Shown here: piece after piece, positions 34,648 through 43,054 of the stretch
How positions within the stretch are numbered: the first letter of the stretch is position 1
How the letters are laid out: each line of letters begins with the position of its first letter
From: an uncultured Selenomonadales bacterium
GTDB taxonomy: Bacteria > Bacillota > Negativicutes > Selenomonadales > Selenomonadaceae
Assembly (NCBI GenBank): GCA_937901445.1
Contig: CALDHY010000105.1
Span: 1-64,000 of the forward strand
Direction of reading: 5' to 3'
DNA length: 64,000 nt
Made by a program: the position numbers and the translations under genes
Notes under the pieces: model-generated
Told to the model about the DNA's origin: nothing
The model's database searches: none
What the model saw: the letters and a program-made list of their open reading frames with translations, nothing else

Positions 34648-35439
34648 ATGAAAAAAATTTTTCTGTTGACGGCGTTAATTTTCAGCGTCATTTTTATAAA
34701 TTTTGTTGAGGCGGCAAGTATCAAAGATCATCCGCGCCTTGCAGTTATGAACTTTGCTAATAAGGCGATAACAAGTCAAGGACTGCGCGACTATGATTTT
34801 TCTTCAGCGTCAGAATACGCAATTTACCAACTTTCCGCCAGCGATTGGTTCGATTTAATAGACTATGAACAAATGGCAACCGTTGCGCGTATGCACTCAA
34901 TGAATCTTTCAGGGCTTGTCGATACTTCAACCGCCCCCGCACTCGGACAATTTCTTTCGGCTCAATATATAATGGTCGGCGCACTTACCGGAATGACAGT
35001 TAAAGACAGCGGCGCAAAAGTCGGAGCAATGGGCAGTAAAGCCGGTATTTCAAAGCATAAAGTAACCGCAAATGTTACAGTTCGTTTCGTCGATATGGAA
35101 ACTTTAAAAATTGTAGGCGTCGGTATGGGGACGGGCGAATCTTCCTCGACTTCTGCCGAAATTTCTTTTACCCCTTACAGAAACCTTTCAAACTGGATTA
35201 TCCCGCGTCAAACAAATATAATCATTGGAGATAATAACACCGTAAATAACAACACCAATCAAACAATTTCGACGGCAGATAACGCAGATTATTTCATTAC
35301 CATTGGAACAACTGAAGTTTCAGCCGTGCAAGTTCGTAACGCCTTAAGTAAAGCTGTTCGTGACGCCGTGTACGGGAAAATGGGCATCCTTACAACTTTA
35401 AACGGCGGCAAAAAGTTAAAAATTAAGACCGGTTTTTAA
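34648..35439 (+). CDS. CsgG-family exported protein
   Basis: ATG at 34648 with GAGGAGG upstream; an in-frame ATG at 34618 inside the previous gene has no such site. 263 aa, signal peptide (KKIFLLTALIFSVIFINFVEA). CsgG-like: HPRLAVMNFANKAI, EYAIYQLSASDWFDLIDYEQ, GQFLSAQYIMVGALTGM, ANVTVRFVDMETLKIVGVG and VRNALSKAVRDAVY. A Thr/Asn-rich insert lies at about 190-225. Paralogue of the 29799 product. Confidence 0.75.
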   Translation: MKKIFLLTALIFSVIFINFVEAASIKDHPRLAVMNFANKAITSQGLRDYDFSSASEYAIYQLSASDWFDLIDYEQMATVARMHSMNLSGLVDTSTAPALGQFLSAQYIMVGALTGMTVKDSGAKVGAMGSKAGISKHKVTANVTVRFVDMETLKIVGVGMGTGESSSTSAEISFTPYRNLSNWIIPRQTNIIIGDNNTVNNNTNQTISTADNADYFITIGTTEVSAVQVRNALSKAVRDAVYGKMGILTTLNGGKKLKIKTGF

Positions 35440-35453
35440 GGTGGTGAAAATCC

Positions 35454-36696
35454 TTGAAAAAAATTTTAGCAATGGCGGTGGTTGTCGGGATATTTTTTTT
35501 TTACGGCGTCGAAAGTTTTTGCCTATGAAGTTTTTTGGTACGATAAAAATTGCGGCTTTGATAAATTTGCCAAAATAGTTTTGTTCCCTTTGACTAACAA
35601 CTGGGAAAACGCCTACGATTATCAACTTGGCAAGGAAGGCTCCAGAAATTTCCGGCTGAATTCTTACGTTGACGACAGATTAACCAAAAAACTCAAAAAG
35701 GTAAATTTCATTCGGCTTGCAAACGAAATTCACGAAAAGGGCGAAATTATGACAAGTTTATATGGCGAACTTTTACAACCTTTTGAAAGTGAACAAGCCC
35801 GCGCCGCCGCCGTCGAAGAAAAAACTATGGCTGACATGTACATTGTGCCGCAATTCAGAGAAAACCGAATACAAACTGATATTTCGCCGCGCCGTGAATG
35901 GAATGTTGAATTAAAAACTTGGACTGAAGAAACGGGCGGTCCCGACGGCTATAAAAAATACGACGAAAAAAGCCGCACCGTTCATCACGTCATACCGGAA
36001 ACGCCGGTACATCTTCATATTATGCAAGTTGAATTCACCGGCTACAACAGTCAAGCCGAAAAAATTATGACTTCCCTGCAACAAGACCGCCGCTACAACA
36101 TCAGTGAAGAAAGCCAATTTCATACCTTAGTGGATGATTTTCAAAAAAGTTTTGTTGACGCGCGCAAGGAAAAAAATACAACTAAAGGCGATATTCGTGT
36201 AAGTTTTACGCCGGTTGACGTTGAGGGAAAATTCGGCGACGATATTTTTTTTGGTAACGCTATGGACTACGCCCTTCAAATTTCAGCTATCAAAAAAATT
36301 AAAAAAGCCCGTGTTACAAAAAACGCTTCTTCAATGTTGGTAAATTTTTATATTAAAAGTAACGTTACGCGCTGTGAACTGATTCCTGTTTGGCACGATC
36401 CGAGCTATTCGGTTTACAACAAATTAGTTCGTACCGAAAAGGAAAAGTGGAAGGACAAGGACGGCAACGAACACGAAAAAACTATAAGCTACTACGATCA
36501 AGATATTAATGATTATCTTGCAGGCTGGAGTTTTTATTGGAGGATTGCCGCCAATTTTTGGCTTGTAGACCGGCAAAATAATGTTATAATTTCAAAGAGT
36601 TATTCTGAAACTGACGATAAACCGGTTGACGCTTACCGGCACGCCGCCGAAGATTTTTGCAGTAAAGTTAATTCATATTTAAAAAAGAAAAAGTAA
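35454..36696 (+). pseudogene. Exported protein gene with frameshift in a T10 tract in its signal peptide
   Basis: TTG at 35454 has GGTGGTGA upstream and begins a signal peptide (MKKILAMAVVVGIFF). The frame is lost at ten T (35493-35502). With nine T it would read on into FTASKVFA, a perfect signal end, and the 390-residue body YEVFWYDKNCGF onward. As written, translation from 35454 stops after about 24 codons. The body is a secreted alpha/beta protein of unknown family (KIVLFPLTNNWENAYDYQL, TLVDDFQKSFVDARK, GWSFYWRIAANFWLVDR). It may be phase-variable, rescued by slippage, or mis-sequenced. It ends 12 nt before hisC. Confidence 0.75.
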
Positions 36697-36708
36697 GGGA
36701 GAAATTTT

Positions 36709-37770
36709 ATGCTGAATTACAGAAAAGATTTAAATGAAATGCCGTCGTATGATGGAGTTGAACGCGACTACAGAATTAAAGTCAACGCCAATGAAAGTAC
36801 TTTGAGTTTGCCGCCGTTAGTCGAAGAGCGCGTTTTAAATCGGCTGGCGAATATTTCTTTCAATCGTTATCCCAATGAAGAATATGATTTACTTGTTGAA
36901 CAAATTGCAAAAAATTTTTCGGTGTCGAAGAGTCAAATTTTATTGGGCGGCGGCTCCAGTGAAATTATAGAAAAAGTCTTTCATGCATTCGGCGGCAACG
37001 GCAGAAAAATTATCTATCCTCAACCGAGCTTTTCAATGTATAAGATTTACGCGCGGGCGGCAGAGGCTCAAGCGTTCCCGTTCGATTTAGACGAAAAATT
37101 TGATTTGGACGTTGACAGTTACATAAAAAAAATTCGTGAAGTCAACGCAGATTTAGCTGTTATCTGCAACCCCAATAATCCTACCGGCAACGCTTTAACC
37201 GTCGCGCAGATTGAAGAAATTGTTAAAAATGTTGACTGCGCACTTTTGCTTGATGAAGCGTACGTGGAATTTTACGGACATTCGGCGTTCAGTCTTGTAA
37301 AAAAATATCCCAACCTGATTGTAGCGCGGACTTTTTCAAAGGCGTATGGAATGGCGGCGGCGCGTGTAGGTTATATGATCGCGCAGGAAGACGTTACACG
37401 AATGATTAACAAAACTTTTATGCCGTATCATATGAATACATTAAGTTTAGCGGCGGCTGATATTGTTTACCAAATGCGCGATGAATTTGTACCGAGAATA
37501 CAAATGACGGTTGCCGAGCGTCAAAGAATTTTTGAACAATTAAAAAATCTGCGCGAGCTTGAAGTATTTCCTTCACAGACGAATTTTATTTTGATACGCT
37601 ACGAAAAGGCGGCGCAGTTGCAGGAATATCTTGACAACATAAATATTGGCGTGCGGTATTTTTCGGCGGGCGCACCCAGCTTAAAAAATTGCTTGCGAAT
37701 TTCAATGGGTACCAGAATTGAAAATGACGAAGTACTTTCAGTGATAAAAAATTTTGTACAAGGAAAATGA
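36709..37770 (+). CDS. hisC: Histidinol-phosphate aminotransferase
   Basis: 353 aa, PLP fold type I. Motifs: KVNANESTLSLPP at the N-terminus, ICNPNNPTGNAL, LLDEAYVEF and the PLP lysine in ARTFSKAYGMAAARVGY (about residue 211). It converts imidazole-acetol phosphate and glutamate to histidinol phosphate. ATG with AGGGAGA upstream. It directly follows the CsgG/FlgT-like genes and is separated from hisB (40973) by four - strand genes, so the usual his operon order is interrupted. Confidence 0.93.
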   Translation: MLNYRKDLNEMPSYDGVERDYRIKVNANESTLSLPPLVEERVLNRLANISFNRYPNEEYDLLVEQIAKNFSVSKSQILLGGGSSEIIEKVFHAFGGNGRKIIYPQPSFSMYKIYARAAEAQAFPFDLDEKFDLDVDSYIKKIREVNADLAVICNPNNPTGNALTVAQIEEIVKNVDCALLLDEAYVEFYGHSAFSLVKKYPNLIVARTFSKAYGMAAARVGYMIAQEDVTRMINKTFMPYHMNTLSLAAADIVYQMRDEFVPRIQMTVAERQRIFEQLKNLRELEVFPSQTNFILIRYEKAAQLQEYLDNINIGVRYFSAGAPSLKNCLRISMGTRIENDEVLSVIKNFVQGK

Positions 37771-37785
37771 TTCTGTAAAAAAATT

Positions 37786-37817
37786 AGCGGCGGGCTTTAA
37801 AGGCTCGTCGCTTTTTT
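37786..37817 (+). terminator. Terminator after hisC
   Basis: AGCGGCGGGCT pairs imperfectly with AGGCTCGTCGCT and six T follow. The cluster on - ends at 37832, so it may serve both strands. Confidence 0.75.
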
Positions 37818-37831
37818 AGTTTTATAAAACT

Positions 37832-38446
37832 TTATTTTTTCTTGCCGAATAATCTTTCAGTAAGAATATCTGCCGCTTGAAACGCCGCCTTTTGAAGGGC
37901 GTTATGCACGCTGACTTCGCTAACTTTTACCGTGCCAACAGCTATAAAATTTCCGTCCGAATCGCCAATAAAACCGCTTTCAGAATCCCCCGCGCCGCGT
38001 GCCGCCATTATTATTTTTCCGGTTTCAACGTCCATAATACGAATTATCAAATGTGCTTTAACTTTGTGCAAATTCAAAAGTGCTTTATCTGTTTCAAATG
38101 AAACGTCGGTAACATTGCCGTAAATTATATAGCGAACGCCTAAAATTTCGCCAATTTTTTTTGCAGTATTCGGATCTATGACGCCGCTAATTTTTAAACC
38201 CTTCAATTTTTCCTGTGTGGTTTCTCTATCAATCACGATAAATTTTTTCTTTTCGGCAAGCCTACTGATGACATATTCACTTGAAGTTTTTTCCGCGTTC
38301 AATAAATCAAAATTCAGTTCAGAATTGCCTTTGAGTGTTTCAAAATCCATTACTGCAACGGTTGAATCTTTTTCAATCAGTGCCGCCGCCGTAACGCTTG
38401 CACACATTAAAAAAATCGTCGCGCAGATTATTAAAATTTTTTTCAT
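37832..38446 (-). CDS. CsgG-family exported protein
   Basis: 204 aa, signal peptide (KKILIICATIFLMCASVTAAA). CsgG pattern: STVAVMDFETLKG, RLAEKKKFIVIDRETTQEKL, KIGEILGVRYIIYGNVTDV, IIRIMDVETGKIIMAARGAG and VHNALQKAAFQAADILTERL. It is a paralogue of the + strand gene at 31959 and ends a four-gene - strand block that starts near 40839. ATG with TGGAG-like site about 8 nt upstream. Confidence 0.78.
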   Translation of the reverse strand: MKKILIICATIFLMCASVTAAALIEKDSTVAVMDFETLKGNSELNFDLLNAEKTSSEYVISRLAEKKKFIVIDRETTQEKLKGLKISGVIDPNTAKKIGEILGVRYIIYGNVTDVSFETDKALLNLHKVKAHLIIRIMDVETGKIIMAARGAGDSESGFIGDSDGNFIAVGTVKVSEVSVHNALQKAAFQAADILTERLFGKKK

Positions 38447-38452
38447 GGAGTA

Positions 38453-39181
38453 TCACTTCACAAATAATTTTCCGGCGTCTAAATCTTTCAGCATAGCTTT
38501 TACAATTTTATTGGCGCATCTTTCCACAGCCTTATTGTACATTTCGGAAGTTAGTTTGCTTGAACCAATAGGTAAAATATAATAACTTTTTTGAGTCTGC
38601 TTTGTAGCACTGTAATTTTTAAGCCAAACAACTTCGCCTGTTGAGGCTTTTATTAATCTCACTTCTGCAAAAATTCCAAGCGCAGCGATTGATTTATGGC
38701 TGAATCTGCCTTGATTTTTTGGTGTGGCACTGTTTCCCATATTTATAATTGTACCTTGAATCAGATACTCTGCGCCGTGTTCTTTGCCAATTTTTGAAAC
38801 GATTGACGGAGCAACAATTTGACCTACTTCAGCAGTAGATATTGACTGTGCATATTTAAAATCAAAACTTTCACTTTCAAACAAGCTGTTAAAATTATTT
38901 CCGCTCTTAACCGAATTTTCAACGTTGGCAACATCGCGCAGTTTTTCATTATAAAGTTGAATTTCAATATCTTCATCAAGCGGGCGCGTTTCTACAAAAT
39001 TAAATTTGCCGCTTGCCAAAAGTTTTTCAAGCACTAAATTTGAAAGTAAGTCCGCCGCATCAATATTTTTAAAACGAGTGTCATTGCTAAATTTCATCAT
39101 TACGCAGGTTGGCGCGGCAAAAACATTCGCCGAAATTAAACTTACAAAAAGCGCAGTTATAATCATCAAAAATTTTTTCAT
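38453..39181 (-). CDS. CsgG-like exported protein
   Basis: 242 aa, signal peptide (KKFLMIITALFVSLISANVFA). Related to the CsgG/YxeP-like outer-membrane group: PTCVMMKFSNDTRFKNIDAA, LLASGKFNFVETRPLDEDIE, KIGKEHGAEYLIQGTIINMG, AEVRLIKASTGEVVWLKNYS and KAVERCANKIVKAML. It overlaps the gene upstream by 4 nt and is 6 nt from the next, so translation is probably coupled. Expected to be periplasmic. Confidence 0.65.
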   Translation of the reverse strand: MKKFLMIITALFVSLISANVFAAPTCVMMKFSNDTRFKNIDAADLLSNLVLEKLLASGKFNFVETRPLDEDIEIQLYNEKLRDVANVENSVKSGNNFNSLFESESFDFKYAQSISTAEVGQIVAPSIVSKIGKEHGAEYLIQGTIINMGNSATPKNQGRFSHKSIAALGIFAEVRLIKASTGEVVWLKNYSATKQTQKSYYILPIGSSKLTSEMYNKAVERCANKIVKAMLKDLDAGKLFVK

Positions 39182-40086
39182 TTCTTGCCACCGTCCTTAT
39201 CGCGTTTGGTTGCGTCTGTAATTCCTTCCGGCATTTTAAAATATTTTTCGTCGGGCGTTGTAGAAAATTCTTCAATATCTACAATATATTTCTTGTAACG
39301 TAAAATCCCGCGCTCATTGTTGGAAAAATGGAACACGGCAATTTTTACCATTTTGTCGCCGTCAAAATAATAGCGAATTACTTTTTTGAATGTGTTGTTT
39401 TTTTCGCCGTAAAAATCTTCAAAAGTCAACCCGCTTTCAAGTGTTCCTTCGGCAAAAAATTCACATATCGGATTATCCGGAGTTACAACAACATTTTCAG
39501 GCGGGAAAAGCGGTTTTAATGCGTCTTCAAGATTGTAATTGTCATAATCAATACGATAATCCAGCAAAAGTCTTGTATAGGGGTCTGTTCTGTCAAAAAT
39601 TTGTTTTTTGCGCTCTTCAAATTTTTGAATTGGTTCGGCTTTTACTTTGCTTGTTTTAAAACCCCATGAAGTTATTCCCCAATATCTTTTTTTCCCTTTT
39701 GAAAATTGTATAAGAAATTCAAATATTTCATCATTCTTGATTAATGCGCTGTAGCCTTCGTCTTTAGTGTAAACACTGTCACCATCCGGTAAGCCGTAAT
39801 AAACGCTTTCAATGTAGCTCCTGTCTTTGTCAAAAACTACAATTCCGGTACTTTTCAATTCACTTTTCATTTGTACTGGATCTTCATCTGTAATTTTTTC
39901 GGCACCGCCATATTGGTTGATGAAAATTTTGGTTTCTCTGTTTGTGGTATGGTACGGAAATGGATAAATTTTATATTTCAATGTAAAAGTTTTGTTTTTT
40001 ATTGCGTCTCTGTAAATATCGACTTTCGCCGCGTCTGCCGTTGCAAAAGTTAAAAGCGCAATTAAAAGCGTAACTAAAAATTTCAT
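39178..40086 (-). CDS. Exported protein of unknown family
   Basis: 302 aa with a signal peptide (KFLVTLLIALLTFATADA). No motif I recognise. It has beta-rich segments (KNKTFTLKYKIYPFPYHTT, KRYWGITSWGFKTSK, KVIRYYFDGDKMVKIAVFHF) reminiscent of lipoprotein-carrier or DUF4412-like folds, and its C-terminal half has the same style as the 40083 product (a text of the form YDGDKMV/YEEGKLV followed by an acidic tail), so they may be distant paralogues. It overlaps neighbours by 4 nt on both sides. Confidence 0.55.
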   Translation of the reverse strand: MKFLVTLLIALLTFATADAAKVDIYRDAIKNKTFTLKYKIYPFPYHTTNRETKIFINQYGGAEKITDEDPVQMKSELKSTGIVVFDKDRSYIESVYYGLPDGDSVYTKDEGYSALIKNDEIFEFLIQFSKGKKRYWGITSWGFKTSKVKAEPIQKFEERKKQIFDRTDPYTRLLLDYRIDYDNYNLEDALKPLFPPENVVVTPDNPICEFFAEGTLESGLTFEDFYGEKNNTFKKVIRYYFDGDKMVKIAVFHFSNNERGILRYKKYIVDIEEFSTTPDEKYFKMPEGITDATKRDKDGGKK

Positions 40087-40839
40087 TTATGCTCGCCCCC
40101 GATCTCTCCGATTTCTTCATAATTTTCAAGCAAATCATTTAAATCGCCGTTATGTGCATTATAGACTTTAATTTTTTCATTAACAGCAAATGCACTTTCG
40201 GGGACTTCGGCAGTAATAGTTTTTATTTTTATTTTTGAAACTGTATAATCTGTAATTCCGCCGCGAATAAAATGTTTTTCAATGGTAACAAGTTTGCCTT
40301 CTTCATAAAAAGCAGTATAGACTTCACGCGCAATGACTTCTCCCGCAACATTTTTTATTTCGTTGACATAGTGATCACATTCGTAAGTTTTTCCGCTTAT
40401 ATTTCTAGTTGTACTTTCTTCATAAACGGGAACTTGTCCCCAATCAAAATTTTTATCGCGGTAAGGATCATCCCAATAAAAAATAGCCAATTCTTCCGGC
40501 AAAGCTAAAAGATTTATGGCGTATCTCCAATGTTCATCCGGGTCTAAAGCAGGTGAATAAATATTTTCTTCCGGCAAAATCAATAAACGATTAATTTTTC
40601 TGCTGTTATTTTCAGTGGGATTTTTATCCTGTACGTTTTTCCTAAAAACTCGTGCGCCGTCTTTTCCCGCCAAAATTAAATACTCCGTATTGCGGGACTT
40701 TGAATCTTGAAATTCTACATAGAAATTGCCGGAGCGAAACATTTGCCGATATTGTTCAGCGGCGGGTTGTTCCGCAAAAACGGGGGGCGATAGTCATTAT
40801 CAATAACGATAATGCAAACGCCAAAAAGTTTTTAACCAT
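40083..40839 (-). pseudogene. Exported protein gene with frameshift in a C6 (G6 on +) tract in its signal peptide
   Basis: ATG at 40839 has AGGAGG 9 nt upstream and a consensus promoter further up. It starts a signal peptide (MVKNFLAFALSLLIMTIAP). At six C on the - strand (G at 40782-40787) the frame is lost. With five C it would read PVFA, a signal end, and then EQPAAEQYRQMFRSGNFYVE and the body. As written, translation stops after about 27 codons. The body (about 219 aa) has ALDPDEHWRYAINLLALPEE and TYECDHYVNEIK and is of unknown family. It is the first gene of the - strand block, so the defect could affect all four genes by polarity. Confidence 0.75.
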
Positions 40840-40870
40840 TGATAAAACCTCCTAAAAATTTTATGCGCTG

Positions 40871-40899
40871 ATTATAAAAGAATTTTCTGTCAATGGCAA
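40871..40899 (-). promoter_or_regulatory. Predicted promoter of the - strand CsgG-like block
   Basis: On the - strand TTGCCA (40899-40894) and TATAAT (40876-40871) are 17 nt apart, 32 nt before the ATG at 40839. Confidence 0.75.
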
Positions 40900-40915
40900 C
40901 AGAAAATTTGAACGT

Positions 40916-40944
40916 TTGACAATCTAATATTTGCCTAGTATCAT
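40916..40944 (+). promoter_or_regulatory. Predicted hisB promoter
   Basis: TTGACA at 40916 and TATCAT at 40939, 17 nt apart, 29 nt before the hisB ATG. Back-to-back with the - strand promoter. Confidence 0.75.
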
Positions 40945-40972
40945 AAACAAAAAATTTTGTGGAGGTTAAATA

Positions 40973-41557
40973 ATGCGCACAGGTGAAATTTTTCGTGAAA
41001 CAAACGAAACTAAAATTGACGTAAAAGTAAATTTGGACGGTATCGGCAGAATTTCGGTAAATACGGGAATTGGATTTTTTAACCATATGCTGAATCTTTT
41101 TGCGGCGCATGGGCGAATTGATTTAATAGTGGACTGTAAAGGCGATTTGGAAGTTGACGGGCATCACAGCGTTGAAGATATTGGAATTGCGCTCGGGCAG
41201 GCAATAAAAAACGCGCTCGGCGATAAGCGCGGGATTAATCGTTATGGTACTTTCTTTTTGCCAATGGACGAAACTTTAGCGTTGGTCAGCTTAGATATAA
41301 GCAACAGACCTTTTTTAGTTTATGACGCGGGCGAAATTGCACCAATGGTCGGCAACTTTGATACTGAATTGACTGAAGAATTTTTGCGGGCGTTTGCATT
41401 CAACGCGGGAATAACTTTGCACGTGAAAATTTTGTACGGCAAAAATACTCATCATAAGATTGAAGCGATTTTTAAAGCATTGGGACACGCCCTGCGAATT
41501 GCCGTTGACTGCGACGAAAAAAATAGCGGTATTCCCTCGACGAAAGGAATTTTATAA
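40973..41557 (+). CDS. hisB: Imidazoleglycerol-phosphate dehydratase
   Basis: 194 aa, the monofunctional form. Metal-binding His motifs DGHHSVEDIGIALG and KNTHHKIEAIFKALGHAL are intact, as is FFNHMLNLFAAHG. It dehydrates imidazoleglycerol phosphate to imidazole-acetol phosphate, the substrate of HisC. No other his gene is adjacent; hisC is 3.2 kb upstream. whiA starts directly after its stop, so both are likely on one transcript from the promoter at 40916. Confidence 0.95.
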   Translation: MRTGEIFRETNETKIDVKVNLDGIGRISVNTGIGFFNHMLNLFAAHGRIDLIVDCKGDLEVDGHHSVEDIGIALGQAIKNALGDKRGINRYGTFFLPMDETLALVSLDISNRPFLVYDAGEIAPMVGNFDTELTEEFLRAFAFNAGITLHVKILYGKNTHHKIEAIFKALGHALRIAVDCDEKNSGIPSTKGIL

Positions 41558-42469
41558 ATGCCTTCATATGCTCGCATGGTAAAAGATGAACTTGCAAGAC
41601 TTTTTGACGAAGAGGAAGAATATCAGCGCGCAGAATTGGCGGCAATGTTGAAAGTTGGAGCAATTTACAGCAACGGGCGAATGGAATTTTCAACTCTAAG
41701 CGCGGCAGTTGCCAGAAAATTAATCAAGCTTTTAAATAAATTTTATCCGGCGGTAAAAAGGGAAGTTGCAACCGTTCGCATGAAAGGAATTGCTAAAAGG
41801 ATACGCTATTTCATACGAATTTTTGTAACAAGCTACACTGAAGAAATTTTCCATACGTTAGATTCGCCTGAAATTGTGCCGGATGATTTTGCAAAGGCTG
41901 CTTATCTGCGCGGCGCGTTTATGGCGGGCGGTACAGTCAACAAGCCGGAGGCGCAGTATTATTTAGAAATTGCGTCAATGTCAGAAAGTGCGGCAATTTT
42001 CGTCCGGCAAATTTGGCAAGACTTGGAATTTCGCCCTTCAAATTACGTGCGGGAAAATTCTTTTGTAAACTATATCTGCGAAGGGGACGCGGTAGAAGAT
42101 TTTTTGGGAATGGTAGGCGCGGAAGAGGCGATTGAACGTTTTCAAATTGCGCGGAATTTAAAGGAAGTTCGAGCAAACGTAAACCGAATGGTAAATGTTG
42201 AAACTGCGAATTTAAACAAGGCAGTTAATGCAGCGCAACGTCAAATTGCAGATATAAAAATTTTGCTTGAAAATAACGTCAAACTCAATGAAGAATTTCA
42301 ACTTACAATGGAAACGCGCTTGCAATTTCCCGAATGTACAGTCGCCGAATTGGCAGAAAAACTTTTTCTTACGCGGCAGGCTCTCAACTATCGTTTCAAA
42401 AAAATTCACAGCCTCGCGCAGGAAATTTTAAACAAGCAGAAAAAAACCGGCAGAAAGAAAAAATCTTAG
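41558..42469 (+). CDS. whiA: DNA-binding protein WhiA
   Basis: 303 aa. N-terminal LAGLIDADG-like domain (AAYLRGAFMAGGTVNKPEAQYYLEI split motif) and a C-terminal helix-turn-helix (TVAELAEKLFLTRQALNYRFKKI). WhiA is a sporulation regulator in actinobacteria and affects division and chromosome segregation in Firmicutes. Usual neighbours (rapZ, yvcK) are absent; hisB precedes it here. Its stop overlaps that of the convergent chromate-transporter gene by 4 nt, leaving no room for a terminator between them. Confidence 0.94.
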   Translation: MPSYARMVKDELARLFDEEEEYQRAELAAMLKVGAIYSNGRMEFSTLSAAVARKLIKLLNKFYPAVKREVATVRMKGIAKRIRYFIRIFVTSYTEEIFHTLDSPEIVPDDFAKAAYLRGAFMAGGTVNKPEAQYYLEIASMSESAAIFVRQIWQDLEFRPSNYVRENSFVNYICEGDAVEDFLGMVGAEEAIERFQIARNLKEVRANVNRMVNVETANLNKAVNAAQRQIADIKILLENNVKLNEEFQLTMETRLQFPECTVAELAEKLFLTRQALNYRFKKIHSLAQEILNKQKKTGRKKKS

Positions 42470-43029
42470 CTGTATTTTTTGTCACGCAACAGGAAAAATC
42501 CTATAACGCCGTCAATCGCCACCAGCAACATTATATTGACGTCGAAAAAAACATTTGCTATAAAAGTCCCGACGATTATTACAATCGGCAGGATTAATTT
42601 TTTTGAAAATTGTTTTATCAGCAAGTCAATCGCCACGTTTAAAAGTAAAGCCGTTGCGCCGCACTGCATACCCTTCAAAACGAGTTGTACTTGTTCATTC
42701 TGCGCGATTAAATCATAAAAACTTGCAACGATTGTAATTATAATCAGCGGCGGTAAAACGGTTGCAAACATTCCCGTAAGTGCGCCGCGCACGCCCGCCA
42801 TTCTGTAGCCGAGCATTATTGCCGTATTGACTGCCATAATTCCCGGCGTCGATTGTGCTATTGCAACCATATTTAAAGTTTCTTCGTCGCTTATCCAGTG
42901 GTATTCGTCAACGTACTTTGCCTTGAGCAGCGGGATAATTATATAGCCGCCGCCGACCGTGAACGCGCTGACAATGAATGTTGATTTAAACAGTTTCCAG
43001 TAAAAATTTTTTTCTTGGACAGGTTCCAT
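42466..43029 (-). CDS. Chromate transporter family (ChrA, single domain)
   Basis: ATG at 43029 with GAGGTG upstream; an in-frame opening to 43140 runs into the divergent ROK gene and is rejected. 187 aa, five to six hydrophobic segments. The CHR motif FTVGGGYIIIPLLK and the following AQSTPGIMAVNTAIMLGYR match. Short-chain CHR proteins usually act as two different half-size subunits from paired genes; only one is present here. Possible substrates are chromate or sulfate-like anions, though the physiological one is unknown. Confidence 0.85.
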   Translation of the reverse strand: MEPVQEKNFYWKLFKSTFIVSAFTVGGGYIIIPLLKAKYVDEYHWISDEETLNMVAIAQSTPGIMAVNTAIMLGYRMAGVRGALTGMFATVLPPLIIITIVASFYDLIAQNEQVQLVLKGMQCGATALLLNVAIDLLIKQFSKKLILPIVIIVGTFIANVFFDVNIMLLVAIDGVIGFFLLRDKKYS

Positions 43030-43054
43030 AAAAACACCTCGAAGGATTGATAGT

